64,000 bases of DNA from Streptomyces globosus (GCF_003325375.1 NZ_CP030862.1:3413501-3477500); one strand, 5' to 3'. Shown: positions 9,001 through 16,604, counted from the first letter of the stretch. Notes: generated by a model from the sequence alone, not told the origin. A program made the numbers and translations.

Positions 9001-10113
9001 CCGGGCCTGGCCCCCGAGGATCCCCTCCGTGCCGACCTCGCGCGCGACGCGCGTCACCTCGTCGGCGAACGCGGACAGGGTGTCGACCATCGTGTTGATC
9101 ACGCCGGCGAGGGCCGCCACCTCGCCCTTGGCCTCCACGGTGATCTTCTGCGACAGGTCGCCCTTGGCGACCGCCGTCGCCACCTGCGCGATCGAGCGGA
9201 CCTGCCCCGTCAGGTTGGAGGCCATCACGTTGACGTTGTCCGTGAGGTCCTTCCATGTCCCCGACACGCCGCGGACGGTGGCCTGGCCGCCCAGGTTCCC
9301 GGCGGTGCCGACCTCGCGTGCGACGCGCGTCACCTCGTCGGCGAACGCCGACAGCTGGTCCACCATCGTGTTGATGGTGTCCTTCAGCTCCAGGATCTCG
9401 CCGCGCGCCGCCACGGTGATCTTCTGGGACAGGTCGCCCTCGGCGACGGCCGTCGCCACCTGGGCGATGGCCCTGACCTGGCTGGTCAGGTTGCCGGCCA
9501 TGAAGTTCACCGAGTCGGTCAGGTCACGCCAGGTGCCCGAGACGCCCTGGACGTCGGCCTGGCCGCCGAGGATGCCCTCGGTGCCGACCTCGCGGGCGAC
9601 GCGCGTCACCTCGCCGGCGAACGAACCGAGCTGGTCCACCATCGTGTTGACGGTGTCCTTCAGCTCCAGGATCTCGCCGCGCGCGTCGACGGTGATCTTC
9701 TGGGAGAGGTCGCCCTTCGCGACGGCCGTCGCGACCTGCGCGATGTCGCGGACCTGCGTGGTGAGGTTGCCGGCCATCGCGTTGACGGAGTCGGTGAGGT
9801 CCTCCCACGTGCCCGACACGCCCGGCACCTGCGCCTGCCCGCCGAGCCGGCCCTCGGTGCCGACCTCGCGTGCGACGCGCGTCACTTCGGAGGTGAAGAG
9901 GGAGAGCTGGTCCACCATGCCGTTGAAGACCGTGGAGATCTCGCCGAGGAGGCCGTCCGCCTCGGCGGGCAGGCGGATGCCGAAGTCGCCGTCGCGTACG
10001 GCGGTGAGCCCCGCGAGCAGCAGCCGCAGCTCGGGCTCGCCCACCTGGGCGGGCCCGGCGCCGGATCCCCGGGGCCGTTCCGCACCCTCGTCGGGCGGTG
10101 TCGTGCCAGCCAT
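6076..10113 (-). CDS. Cytosolic hybrid histidine kinase with five tandem HAMP repeats
   Basis: 1345 residues with no membrane segment. Residues 45-75 form an entry HAMP half. Five near-identical blocks of 92 residues follow (VTRVAREVG at 78, 170, 261, 353 and 445), then a GAF domain (about 555-700), a glutamine-rich coiled coil (705-775), HisKA with SHELRTP (His789), and HATPase with N box [11 protein letters not shown] and G boxes DTGIGIA and GTGLGLS. A diverged receiver lies around 1055-1190, and a canonical receiver ends the protein ([15 protein letters not shown] near the end). Poly-HAMP arrays of this kind are known from group III fungal kinases and bacterial osmostress kinases. It heads the minus-strand series phosphatase, STAS, RsbW-like and so probably feeds a stress signal to that switch. 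The GAF ligand is unknown. Confidence 0.9.
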   Translation of the reverse strand: MAGTTPPDEGAERPRGSGAGPAQVGEPELRLLLAGLTAVRDGDFGIRLPAEADGLLGEISTVFNGMVDQLSLFTSEVTRVAREVGTEGRLGGQAQVPGVSGTWEDLTDSVNAMAGNLTTQVRDIAQVATAVAKGDLSQKITVDARGEILELKDTVNTMVDQLGSFAGEVTRVAREVGTEGILGGQADVQGVSGTWRDLTDSVNFMAGNLTSQVRAIAQVATAVAEGDLSQKITVAARGEILELKDTINTMVDQLSAFADEVTRVAREVGTAGNLGGQATVRGVSGTWKDLTDNVNVMASNLTGQVRSIAQVATAVAKGDLSQKITVEAKGEVAALAGVINTMVDTLSAFADEVTRVAREVGTEGILGGQARVPNVAGTWKDLTDNVNFMAHNLTSQVRNIAQVTTAVANGDLTRKIDVDARGEILELKTTINTMVDQLSSFAAEVTRVAREVGSEGRLGGQAEVADVSGTWKRLTENVNELAGNLTRQVRAIAEVTSAVAAGDLTRSITVDASGEVADLKDNINFMVESLRETTRANEEQDWLKTNLARVSALLQGQRDLKLVAESVMDELTPLVSAQCGAFYLAEEDREGTVLQLVGSYAFPDGSRPTRFRLGESFVGQAARSKRPIAVDALPAGYLAVSSGLGQTEALSLIVLPIVVEGQVLGVIELASVRPFTQVHRDFLEQLMEAIGVNVNTIIANARTDELLGESQRLTAELQARSQELQARQEELQASNAELEEKAELLAAQNRDIETKNLEIEQARQELEERAHQLSLASTYKSEFLANMSHELRTPLNSLLILAQLLAQNPTRNLTAKQVEYAGIIHSAGSDLLQLINDILDLSKVEAGKMDLTPETVSLTRLLDYVEATFRPMTGQKSLSFTVHTSAEVPSELVTDDYRLRQILRNLLSNAVKFTEQGSVGLHIEPADEARIPEIVRRGGGPVLAFRVTDTGIGIAPQHLETVFGAFQQADGTTSRKYGGTGLGLSISREIAYLLGGAITAESTLGRGSTFTLYLPVAPPDFAVAAATDAEALRELEGGPEQDAPEAGRAAADPAAAPAPLQPRRLLVVEARPKGLLSLVAENAVGDLPHQADAAGRREVEIITTVGAQEAAATLATSPCHCVVLELDLPDGAAVGLLEEMERDPALQGVPVLAHSSRGTAAHDARLLRERDGSGLLELITGLDELRERIALHMGADRPGDVLPLAHRTDAGSPWDPEVDPSLAGRTALVVDDDDRNLYAITGILELHGMRVLQAENGRAALDALATHPGIDVILMDVMMPEMDGYTATSAIRAMPEHSGLPIIAVTAKAMIGDREKSLASGASDYVTKPVDAGELISRIKRHLAS
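8502..9882 (-). repeat. Five tandem 276-bp coding repeats (poly-HAMP array)
   Basis: The DNA encoding residues 78-537 of the hybrid kinase repeats with a period of 276 bp. Long stretches are nearly identical between copies, for example the codons for VTRVAREVG, the TWKDLTD.VN segment and SQVR.IAQV.TAVA.GDL. Copies 3 and 4 share the [12 protein letters not shown] junction. Such an array can recombine and change copy number. Confidence 0.85.
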
Positions 10114-10379
10114 CAGAACGTCGCCTCCGTAGAACGCCGGGCCGGTGGCCGGCTGTCGAATCCTTCGCGTCCCGCCTGCGCGGCGGCCGCCGCCGGCCGG
10201 GCGCGGTCAGGGCGCGGGCCCGTACCGACCCGGAGGCTACCCCACCCTCCAGGGGATGGGAAAAGCCCAGGATCACGCCGTAATTCGCAGGTGCGGCCGT
10301 GCATGGATGCCGAGGATCCGGTGATACGCGCACCACCGGGCGGCCGTCGCGGCCGCCCTCCACCGGAAGGAGCCGCCCC

Positions 10380-10676
10380 GTGGCCGAGATCGCATCCCTG
10401 CCCGTGTCCGGATCGTTCGAGCAGCGGCGCGACCGGCCGCTGGACGGGGCGTGCCGGGGCGCGGAGGGCGGCGTCTTCGCCCGGGTCGCCCACGAGCCGG
10501 CCACGGCCGCGCGGGCCCGCGAGGAGGCGGCGAAGGCCGTCTGCGGCGGCTGCCCCGTCCGCATCCCGTGCCGCCGGCACGCCCTCGCCGCGCGCATCCC
10601 CCACGGGGTGCGGGGCGGGCTGACGGCGGACGAGCGGCACGTGCTGCTGACGGCCGCCCCGCACCTGCCGGCCTGA
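10380..10676 (+). CDS. WhiB-like (Wbl) iron-sulfur protein
   Basis: 98 residues. Four cysteines in the exact Wbl spacing C-X29-C-X2-C-X5-C (Cys25, Cys55, Cys58, Cys64) ligate a 4Fe-4S cluster that in this family senses redox or NO and binds region 4 of the principal sigma factor. The turn motif usually written G(V/I)WGG reads GVRGG here, so the conserved tryptophan is replaced by arginine. This occurs in some Wbl subfamilies and may affect sigma contact. GTG at 10380 is chosen because GGAAGGAG lies 7 nt upstream and the further 27 upstream codons look non-coding. It is transcribed divergently from the hybrid kinase and converges on the ART-fusion gene. No WhiA-, WhiB- or WblC-specific feature lets me name it. 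Confidence 0.9.
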   Translation: MAEIASLPVSGSFEQRRDRPLDGACRGAEGGVFARVAHEPATAARAREEAAKAVCGGCPVRIPCRRHALAARIPHGVRGGLTADERHVLLTAAPHLPA

Positions 10677-10689
10677 CCGGGCAGGCCGG
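10668..10689. terminator. Bidirectional hairpin between wbl and the ART-fusion gene
   Basis: CCGGCCTG (10668-10675) and CAGGCCGG (10682-10689) form an 8-bp stem with a 6-nt loop, overlapping the end of the wbl gene and abutting the stop codon of the convergent gene at 10690. Confidence 0.55.
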
Positions 10690-12315
10690 TCAGGAGACGA
10701 GGCTCTGCTCGTCCAGCTCCGTCAGTCTCACCGTGCACAGGCCGCCGCGTTCCGTCCTGACGGACGTCACCTTCAGCTGGGTGCCCGGGGCGAGGATGTA
10801 CTCCTCCTCTCCGGTGAACGCCGAGAAGCTGCGGATGCCCACCGCCCGGGCCGGTGTCACCTCGAACAGCGTGCGCCTGCCGCGGCTGCCGAGGAACGCC
10901 CGCGCCACGCCGGGCTCCGACGTGCACGACGAAACGCCCCACCAGGTCACCGTCCGGCCCGGCGGGTACTGCCCGCGCAGGTCCAGCGGGACGCCCCGCC
11001 ACAGCGGCTCCGTACGGGCCGGCAGCCCGGACACCGCCGAGAACAGCAGCCGCAGGTACGGCAGGTACGGCGCCACCCTGGCACGGTCGGGGGAGCGCAG
11101 CGCGGCGTTGATCTCGCGGTAGAACGCCGACGGGCAGGTGTACAGGTACAGGGCGGCTATCGCGTCGGCGCCCAGCCCGTCGGCCGCCTCGTCGGCCCGC
11201 CGCTTGCCGAACTCGTACGACTGCTTCACGTGCCGGTCGAGGTTCGGCAGCAGGGAGGCGAGGGGGCCGACGGCGTCCTGGAACTCCATGAGCGGCGTGT
11301 CGAACACGCCCGTGACCGGCGGGAGGACGAGCCCCTCGTCCTTGACGCTCGCCAGCCGCTCCAGGTACAGCTGGTGCAGCTCCATCGTGGAGGCGATGAA
11401 CGCCCCCATCCGCGCGGCGGTGCCGTCGTCCGGCCCGCCGCCCGGCGCGCCCTCGTTCCACCCCTTGCTCGGCAGCCAGTCGACCGGCTCCGCGCCCAGC
11501 GACGCCAGCGCCTCGTTCACCACGGCGAAGTGGTCGCCCTCGCAGAAGACGTCGCCCTGCGCCGCCGGGTTGGGGTGGTCGATGTGCCGGACGTCCACCC
11601 CCGGGTACTTCTTCTGCAGCCGCATCACGACCCGCTTCAGCGCCCGCGCATGGGCGCCCCACCACGCGAACACGACGCCGCGGTCCTCCTCGGCGGCTTC
11701 CTGCTTGGCCTTCAGGATCTCCTCGACGATCCGCTCGGCGACCGGACGCCAGAACGCGGTGTGCCGGCCGGTCGGCGTCGCCCCGCCGCTGCCGGCGGTC
11801 AGCGACGCGTTCAGCAGCAGCACGCCCTGCGTCAGCATCGCCTGGAACCACTCCGGCGGCTGCACGGTGTCCTTCTCCCTCAGGAGCGCCCGTACGTCGG
11901 CGATCGGCGTCTTCTTCGCGATCCCGTACTTCCACATCGCCGCCGCCTTGATGATGCAGCGGATGCTGACGACCCTGCCGAACTGGCTGTCCTTCCAGTC
12001 GTGGAAGGTGTTGTCGAACATGGCGATGCCGGTGGCGCTCTCCGGCCGCGGGTACGGGTTCTGTCCGAAGACGACCACCTTCCACTTGTGCGGCGGATGC
12101 GGCTTGAGCGCCTGGAAGGTCAGTTCGCGGACGGGCACGATGTCCTGGCTGCGGCCCTTCCCGATGTACGACGCGGCCTCGGGCTGCGCCTCGATGACGG
12201 GCTTCAGCAGCGGAAGCCACGGCTCACCGCCGCCCGTGAACAGCTCGGTGAGGCCCAGCGGGTCGCTCGGGTCGTGCGGGTCGGCCGGGGCCGGTGCGTT
12301 GGCGTCGTCACTCAT
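10690..12315 (-). CDS. Uracil-DNA-glycosylase-like / arginine-type ADP-ribosyltransferase fusion
   Basis: 541 residues with two recognisable halves. Residues 75-275 have the family 1 uracil-DNA glycosylase pattern: FGQNPYPRP (84-91, equivalent of the GQDPYH water-activating loop, with Asp replaced by Asn86), Phe100 (uracil stacking), LLLN169 (uracil-specific Asn) and HPNPAA (247-252, equivalent of HPSPLS). Residues 300-541 form an ADP-ribosyltransferase of the R-S-E class, close to eukaryotic-type mono-ARTs: LWR440GVPLD, WWGVSSCTS (459-466), FLGS..RRTLFEV and the ARTT loop GE503EE505YILAPGT with the ExE typical of arginine-specific enzymes. The gene lies 55 bp downstream of a macrodomain gene on the same strand. 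The pairing suggests a DNA-targeted toxin or modifier with its reversing enzyme. Function is inferred; the two-domain reading is from visible motifs. Confidence 0.8.
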   Translation of the reverse strand: MSDDANAPAPADPHDPSDPLGLTELFTGGGEPWLPLLKPVIEAQPEAASYIGKGRSQDIVPVRELTFQALKPHPPHKWKVVVFGQNPYPRPESATGIAMFDNTFHDWKDSQFGRVVSIRCIIKAAAMWKYGIAKKTPIADVRALLREKDTVQPPEWFQAMLTQGVLLLNASLTAGSGGATPTGRHTAFWRPVAERIVEEILKAKQEAAEEDRGVVFAWWGAHARALKRVVMRLQKKYPGVDVRHIDHPNPAAQGDVFCEGDHFAVVNEALASLGAEPVDWLPSKGWNEGAPGGGPDDGTAARMGAFIASTMELHQLYLERLASVKDEGLVLPPVTGVFDTPLMEFQDAVGPLASLLPNLDRHVKQSYEFGKRRADEAADGLGADAIAALYLYTCPSAFYREINAALRSPDRARVAPYLPYLRLLFSAVSGLPARTEPLWRGVPLDLRGQYPPGRTVTWWGVSSCTSEPGVARAFLGSRGRRTLFEVTPARAVGIRSFSAFTGEEEYILAPGTQLKVTSVRTERGGLCTVRLTELDEQSLVS

Positions 12316-12370
12316 GGGGGAGGGGCTCCCGGGGTTCGTACCGGACGGGGAAACGGCGGGGGTGTCGGTG

Positions 12371-13048
12371 TCAGCGGCGAAATCCAGGCCGCGCCGGCGG
12401 CGCGATCCGCACCCGCGTCGTGGCGGGGGCGCTGTCGATGTCGGCGAGCTGTCCTGTGACCGTGCTCCGCAGGTCGTCGTAGGAGTCGAAGCAGTGGTCG
12501 TTGAAGAGCGTGTAGCCGGTCCACATCAGGTTGGCGCACACCTGCGCTGGGACCCGGCCCGTCTGCGCACCCATCCCGACGAGCGCCACCGACCGGATGC
12601 TGCCCGGGCTGACCCGGTTCTGCCGGTGGACCGCCTGGAAGGCGGCCGCGCAGGCGAGGGCCACGTTCAGGGTGTGGCCGACGTCCTGCGAGGACTGCTC
12701 CATCGTGGGTGTGGAGATCAGGAACCGCGGCGTCTGCGCCCCCGACGGCACGCAGACCGCACTGCCGACGGGCAGGCTGCCCGCGAACCCGTCCCGGATG
12801 GCACGCTGCACACGCAGCTGTATCCCGGCGCCGAGGTGGCGCTTGATGACGGCGTCGACGCCGCCGTCCATCCGGCCGCGGGAGTTGGTCGGGGTGACCC
12901 ATGCGTCGACGTCCTCGTCGAGGATCGACCCCCGGCGGATCTCGATCTCCGGGGTGTCGGCGAACGCCGCCCGCCACGCCTGGACCACCTGCGCGTTGAG
13001 GTCGGTCAGCACCACCCGGAGCCGGGGCTGCACACGGTTGTCGGTCAT
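12371..13048 (-). CDS. Macrodomain protein, candidate ADP-ribose hydrolase or antitoxin
   Basis: 225 residues. The macrodomain fold is visible as IEIRRGSILDEDVDAWVTPT (about 35-54), the ribose-binding NSRGRMDGGVD loop (55-65), SLPVGSAVCVPSG (91-103), FLISTPT and the distal phosphate loop VGMGAQTGRVP (157-167). Macrodomains bind ADP-ribose, and many remove it from protein or DNA, as DarG does for DarT. Start ATG 13048 is preceded by GAAGGAG. It is the first gene of a two-gene unit with the UDG-ART fusion, the usual antitoxin-first order. A LexA-like palindrome lies 37 bp upstream. Catalytic class cannot be settled from sequence. It could instead be a sensor of free ADP-ribose. Confidence 0.85.
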   Translation of the reverse strand: MTDNRVQPRLRVVLTDLNAQVVQAWRAAFADTPEIEIRRGSILDEDVDAWVTPTNSRGRMDGGVDAVIKRHLGAGIQLRVQRAIRDGFAGSLPVGSAVCVPSGAQTPRFLISTPTMEQSSQDVGHTLNVALACAAAFQAVHRQNRVSPGSIRSVALVGMGAQTGRVPAQVCANLMWTGYTLFNDHCFDSYDDLRSTVTGQLADIDSAPATTRVRIAPPARPGFRR

Positions 13049-13084
13049 GAACGCTCCTTCGGGAGGACGGCCCTTCGAACTCCC

Positions 13085-13100
13085 TCGAAACTACCTTCGA
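13085..13100 (-). promoter_or_regulatory. LexA-like (SOS box) palindrome before the macrodomain/ART unit
   Basis: TCGAAACTACCTTCGA is a 16-bp palindrome with the same layout as the actinobacterial LexA box TCGAAC-N4-GTTCGA. Ten of the twelve fixed positions match, and only the inner pair is changed (A and C instead of C and G). A further TTCGAA lies at 13074-13079, one helical turn away. Its position, 37 bp before the macrodomain start, fits repression of this unit, though the divergent VOC gene at 13214 is also near. Confidence 0.5.
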
Positions 13101-13213
13101 CCACTGACAACGGGTCGCCGCCGCAGCCCCGCTGACCTGGCGTCACGCGATCCCCTCAGCGGACCGTCCGCACACCCGCGTGTGTATCCGCGCACCGCGG
13201 GCACACGCGGGCC

Positions 13214-13609
13214 ATGACCGTGCAGAAGACACCCGTACTCGCCCTGGACTGCGCCGAACCCGAGGGCCTGGCGCGGTTCTACGCCGACCTGCTGGGCGGC
13301 GAGGTCCGGCCCGGCCCCGGCCCCGACGAGGTGGAGGTGGCGGGCCCGGACGGCGTCACGGTGGCGTGCCGCCGCGACCTCGGATTCGCCCCGCCGAGCT
13401 GGCCCCGGCCGGAGGGCTCGCTCCAGGCGCACCTGCGTATCCGGGTCGCGGCGGCCGACCTCGACGAGGCCGAGCGGGAGGCGGTCTCCCTGGGGGCCCG
13501 CCCGCTGGCCACCGGCACGGAGGACGGCTTCCGGCCGGTCCGCCTCCTCAGCGACCCCGCAGGCCACTCGTTCGCCCTCATGGCGGCAGACCCGCCGACC
13601 GCGCCGTAG
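13214..13609 (+). CDS. VOC-superfamily (glyoxalase-like) protein
   Basis: 131 residues. One vicinal-oxygen-chelate domain with the beginning VLALDCAEPEGLARFYADLLGGEV and the end VRLLSDPAGHSFALM is typical of actinobacterial glyoxalase-like single proteins. The usual first metal histidine is replaced in LDCAEP, so metal catalysis is doubtful; many of these proteins are uncharacterised or bind drugs. The start ATG at 13214 follows a weak ribosome binding site. The gene is divergent from the macrodomain gene with 165 bp between them. Confidence 0.8.
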   Translation: MTVQKTPVLALDCAEPEGLARFYADLLGGEVRPGPGPDEVEVAGPDGVTVACRRDLGFAPPSWPRPEGSLQAHLRIRVAAADLDEAEREAVSLGARPLATGTEDGFRPVRLLSDPAGHSFALMAADPPTAP

Positions 13610-13675
13610 TCAGACCGGCCAGGCCGACCGCGTCCTCCGCCGCATGGGCCGGGCCCGCCGGGGTACCCGCCGGAG

Positions 13676-14290
13676 GTGGGACGCGAACGGCTGGTGTTCG
13701 ACGGATGGATCGCCGCCCTCGGGACGGCGTCCGGCACGCGCGTCGTCCTCGGCCACTGGCCCGACTCGCCCTTCGGGCCGTTCAGCGACGTGATGCTGGA
13801 GGACGCCGGCGGGCGGCGCACCCTGCTCGCTCCCACCGCCCCCACCGCCGCGTGCATCGCGGGCGTCTACCGCTTCGACGAGGTCCGCACCGCACCCGTC
13901 GGGGTGCGCGTGGACGGCGCCCGCTGGGAGGTCGCCGCCGGCCCCCTGGACCTGTGGTTCTCCGTCGGCCGACGCGGCCCGCTCGGCCTCGCGCTGCGAG
14001 CCGTCCCCCGGCCGCTCGCCCGCCGCCCCGCCTGGGCCGCGCTGGCCGCCGGGCCCGCCCGCCTGCTGCCCGGCGTCCGCACCCGGGGCAGTGCGCGCCC
14101 CGGCCACCGCCAGTGGTACGCGGCCTGCGACCTGCGCCGCATCACCGGCGCCGGCGCGGCCCTCGACGGCGCGGACCTCGGGCCGCTGCGCCCGGTCCTG
14201 CCCCCGGTGCGCTTCGGCTTCGGCTCGGCTCCGGCCACACCGGCGCTCGTACGCGTCGTCTCCACCATCGAAACACCGGCGAGCGGATAG
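13676..14290 (+). CDS. Uncharacterised protein, possibly related to actinobacterial hypothetical proteins
   Basis: I do not recognise a named family. The 204-residue protein begins RLVFDGWIAALGTASGTRVVLGHWPDSPFGPFSDVMLED, contains PTAACIAGVYRFDEVRT and DLWFSVGRRGPLG, and ends with proline- and alanine-rich segments. The strand-rich first half with many aromatic residues suggests a beta-barrel or lipocalin-like fold, but this is a guess. There is no signal peptide or membrane helix. Codon use has strong third-position GC, unlike the other five frames. GTG at 13676 overlaps its own GGAGG; a GTG near 13693 is an alternative start. A bulged hairpin follows the stop. Confidence 0.65.
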   Translation: MGRERLVFDGWIAALGTASGTRVVLGHWPDSPFGPFSDVMLEDAGGRRTLLAPTAPTAACIAGVYRFDEVRTAPVGVRVDGARWEVAAGPLDLWFSVGRRGPLGLALRAVPRPLARRPAWAALAAGPARLLPGVRTRGSARPGHRQWYAACDLRRITGAGAALDGADLGPLRPVLPPVRFGFGSAPATPALVRVVSTIETPASG

Positions 14291-14328
14291 GCCCGTGCAG
14301 GCCTTCCTCCCGTATCCCGGATTCGCCG

Positions 14329-14357
14329 GGACCGCCGCCGACTCCGGCGGCGGGTCC
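14329..14357 (+). terminator. GC hairpin after the uncharacterised gene
   Basis: GGACCGCCGCC (14329-14339) pairs with GGCGGCGGGTCC (14346-14357) with one bulged G and a 6-nt loop, about 40 bp after the stop at 14290. Confidence 0.5.
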
Positions 14358-14574
14358 TGAGCGGCCGGGGGGCCGCGCACCGGTCAGGAGCCGCGGCGTC
14401 TCTCCGGCGTTCCCGGCCTGTGCACCGCAGTGCGCCCGCTCTTGTCGCTCCCGACCTCGGCGAGCAGGGGTGAAGACGGTTCCATCATGACAGGTCAGAG
14501 ACGGTTTTCGTAGGACGGAAGGCACAGTCGTATGCCCTTGTTCGGGCCCCTGTGCGGCTTTCAGAATCACGGTC

Positions 14575-14997
14575 ATGAATCACACGGCGAACACCAACCA
14601 CGACGCAGTGCTGCGAGCCCGGGTGGCCCTCCTGGGGTCGGGGACCCTGCCGATCCGTCAGCAGGTCGCGGCCTACCGGCTCCTCGCCCGGGTCACCCCG
14701 CTCGCGTACCTGCCCCGGCTGTCGATCGCGCTGTACGACTACAGCCGCCAGGAGTTCGCCCACGACACCCGCATCGCGCTCGCCCTGCGGGCCGAGTCCC
14801 TGGACGCGGCCCGGCGCATACACGCACTCGAACCGGAGCGCCTGGAACTGCTCGCGGCGGCCCTCGACGCGTACCGGGAACTCCTCGACACCGCCGGCAG
14901 CACGGAGGAGGCCGCGGCCGCCGCCCGGGAACTGGCGAGCCTGGGGTACCGCCCCGGCATCCCGGACCAGCGCTTCCACCGCCTCGCGTACCACTAG
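14575..14997 (+). CDS. Small helical (TPR-like) protein of unknown function
   Basis: 140 residues, nearly all helix-forming: LPIRQQVAAYRLLARVTPLAYLPRLSIALYDYSR and repeated ALRAES, AARELASLG segments suggest a short helical-repeat protein. It has no signal peptide. Proteins with this start (a short polar N-terminus, then RARVALLGSGTLP) are common hypothetical genes in Streptomyces, to my recollection; no function is known to me. ATG 14575 has no clear Shine-Dalgarno sequence. The stop codon lies inside one arm of the terminator hairpin shared with the convergent sigma factor gene. Confidence 0.7.
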   Translation: MNHTANTNHDAVLRARVALLGSGTLPIRQQVAAYRLLARVTPLAYLPRLSIALYDYSRQEFAHDTRIALALRAESLDAARRIHALEPERLELLAAALDAYRELLDTAGSTEEAAAAARELASLGYRPGIPDQRFHRLAYH

Positions 14998-15021
14998 TGC
15001 TGTGACCCGGCCACAGCACTA
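14995..15021. terminator. Shared hairpin containing both convergent stop codons
   Basis: TAGTGCTGTG (14995-15004) and CACAGCACTA (15012-15021) are exact 10-bp complements with a 7-nt loop. The TAG of the plus-strand gene is the first codon of the left arm and the TAG of the minus-strand sigma gene is the last of the right arm. The right-arm sequence recurs after another sigma factor gene at 49041. Confidence 0.7.
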
Positions 15022-16200
15022 GGGTCCGTCCGGCCGGCCCCCGGCGCCGCGCAGGCGGGTGTTGAGGCGGGCGGCCTGGCGGGTCAGGTGGTCGCGCTCG
15101 GCCAGGCTGGGCGCCTTGTGGGCCGCCTCCGCGTACAGGCGGGCTGCGCCCGCCAGGTCGCCGTCGCGTTCGTGCAGGTACGCCGCCACCGCCGTGTGGC
15201 GGGGGAGCGAGCCGTCCACCGCGGCGAGGGCGGCCAGGCCGGCGCGGGGCCCGTCCGCCTCTCCGACGGCGACCGCCCGGTTGAGCAGGACGACGGGGCT
15301 GCCGGTCAGCCGGGCCAACTCGTCGTACCACTCCACGATCTGCACCCAGTCGGTCTCCGCGGCGGTGCGCGCATCGGCGTGGAGCGCCGCAATGGCGGCC
15401 TGTGCCTGGTACTCGCCGAGCCGGTCCCGGGCGAGGGCCGCCTGGAGGATCCCGATGCCCTCGGCGATCAGCGAGGTGTCCCACCGGCCGCGGTCCTGCT
15501 CGGCGAGCGGCACCAGGCTGCCGTCGGAGGCGGTCCGGGCCGCGCGCCGGGCGTGGTGGAGCAGCATGAGGGCGAGCAGGCCGGCCACCTCCGGGTGGTC
15601 GGTGCGGGCCGCGAGCTGCCGGGTGAGCCGGATGGCCTCGGCCGCGAGGTCGACGTCCCCGGAGTAGCCCTCGTTGAAGACGAGGTAGAGGACGCGCAGC
15701 ACGGTGGCGACGTCACCGGGCCGGTCGAAGCGCACCCCGGAGACGGTGCGCTTGGCCCGGCTGATCCGCTGCGCCATGGTCGCCTCGGGCACCAGGTACG
15801 CGCGGGCGATCTGGCGGGTGGTCAGCCCGCCGACGGCGCGCAGCGTGAGCGCGGCGGCCGACGACGGCGTCAGCGCGGGGTGCGCGCACAGGAAGTACAG
15901 CCGCAGGGTGTCGTCCGCCGCCGGCGCCGGCCCGGGCGCCGGCTCCCCGCCGGCGCGGTCCTCGCGCCGGCGGCGGGCGGCGTCCGAGCGGGCCGCGTCG
16001 AGGAACTTGCGCCAGGCTACGGTGACCAGCCAGCCCTTCGCGTCCCTCGGGGGATCGGCGGGCCAGACCCGCAGCGCCTCGACCAGCGCGTCCTGTACGG
16101 CGTCCTCGGCCGCCGCGAAGTCGGCTCCGCGGCGGACGAGGGCCGTGAGCACGCCCGGGGTGAGGCTCCGCAGCAGGGCCTCGTCCATGGGAGCGGTCAC
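15019..16200 (-). CDS. ECF sigma factor of the ECF42 type with C-terminal TPR-like extension
   Basis: 393 residues. Sigma region 2 (AEDAVQDALVEALRVWPADPPRDAKGWL) and region 4 (LTTRQIARAYLVPEATMAQRISRAKR) occupy the first 180 residues. A long helical C-terminus follows (YSGDVDLAAEAIRLTRQLA, DWVQIVEWYDELARLTGSPVVLLNRAVA, HTAVAAYLHERDGDLAGAARLYAEA). This is the layout of ECF42 sigma factors, which lack a classical anti-sigma factor and are encoded beside a DGPF/YCII protein, exactly as here. The start is GTG 16200, whose GTGA overlaps the TGA of the upstream DGPF gene, giving translational coupling. ATG 16188, four codons in, is an alternative. It ends in the hairpin shared with the gene at 14575. 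Confidence 0.9.
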   Translation of the reverse strand: MTAPMDEALLRSLTPGVLTALVRRGADFAAAEDAVQDALVEALRVWPADPPRDAKGWLVTVAWRKFLDAARSDAARRRREDRAGGEPAPGPAPAADDTLRLYFLCAHPALTPSSAAALTLRAVGGLTTRQIARAYLVPEATMAQRISRAKRTVSGVRFDRPGDVATVLRVLYLVFNEGYSGDVDLAAEAIRLTRQLAARTDHPEVAGLLALMLLHHARRAARTASDGSLVPLAEQDRGRWDTSLIAEGIGILQAALARDRLGEYQAQAAIAALHADARTAAETDWVQIVEWYDELARLTGSPVVLLNRAVAVGEADGPRAGLAALAAVDGSLPRHTAVAAYLHERDGDLAGAARLYAEAAHKAPSLAERDHLTRQAARLNTRLRGAGGRPDGP

Positions 16201-16604
16201 TCCGCGACCGGGGGCTTCGCGGTCAGGAAGGGGCGGACCTCCAGCCACTCGTGGATCGGCCGGCCGCCCGCCCCGGGGGCGGCCGACAGCTCGCCGGCCA
16301 GCTCGACGGCGCGGTCGTAGCCGTCGACGTCGATGATCATCCAGCCGGCGATGAGGTCCTTGGTCTCGGCGAACGGCCCGTCGGTGACGGGGGGCCGGCC
16401 CTCGCCGTCGTAGCGGACCCAGGCCCCCTCGGGGGCGAGGGCCTGGCCGTCGACGAACTCGCCGGTCTTCTCCAGCCGCGCCGCGAAGTCGTTCATGTAC
16501 CGGATGTGCGCCGAGACCTCCTCCGGTGTCCACTGGTCCATCGGCACGTCGTTGACGGCGGCGGGGGCGCCTCGGTAGTGCTTCAGCAGCAGGTACTTGG
16601 CCAT
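16197..16604 (-). CDS. DGPF/YCII-domain protein, ECF42 partner
   Basis: 135 residues of the YCII-related (DGPF) family: MAKYLLLKHYRG at the start, WTPEEV..HIRYMNDF in the middle and VTDGPFAETKDLIAGWMIIDVDGYDRAVELA, which contains the eponymous DGPF. YCII folds are small dimeric alpha-beta proteins; DGPF members accompany ECF42 sigma factors, and their biochemical role is unsettled. AGGAGA lies 5 nt before ATG 16604. The gene is upstream of and overlaps the sigma factor by four bases, so the two form an operon. No other DGPF gene is nearby. Confidence 0.9.
   Translation of the reverse strand: MAKYLLLKHYRGAPAAVNDVPMDQWTPEEVSAHIRYMNDFAARLEKTGEFVDGQALAPEGAWVRYDGEGRPPVTDGPFAETKDLIAGWMIIDVDGYDRAVELAGELSAAPGAGGRPIHEWLEVRPFLTAKPPVAE

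Noticed and set aside
8411..10132. Long plus-strand open frame of 573 codons opposite the hybrid kinase
   Set aside because: It is the complement of the HAMP repeats, rich in Ser, Arg and Thr, without family motifs; the minus-strand gene has all kinase motifs.
2850..10623. Very long plus-strand open frames opposite the signalling cluster
   Set aside because: GC-rich shadow frames with low-complexity translation; the minus-strand products have full domain sets.
10380..13048. Wbl gene as third component of the macrodomain/ART unit
   Set aside because: It is convergent, separated by a hairpin, and Wbl genes are scattered widely in these genomes.
13074..13089. A second LexA site from TTCGAACTCCCTCGAA
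   Set aside because: The half sites are in direct rather than inverted arrangement with correct spacing, so only the box at 13085-13100 is kept.
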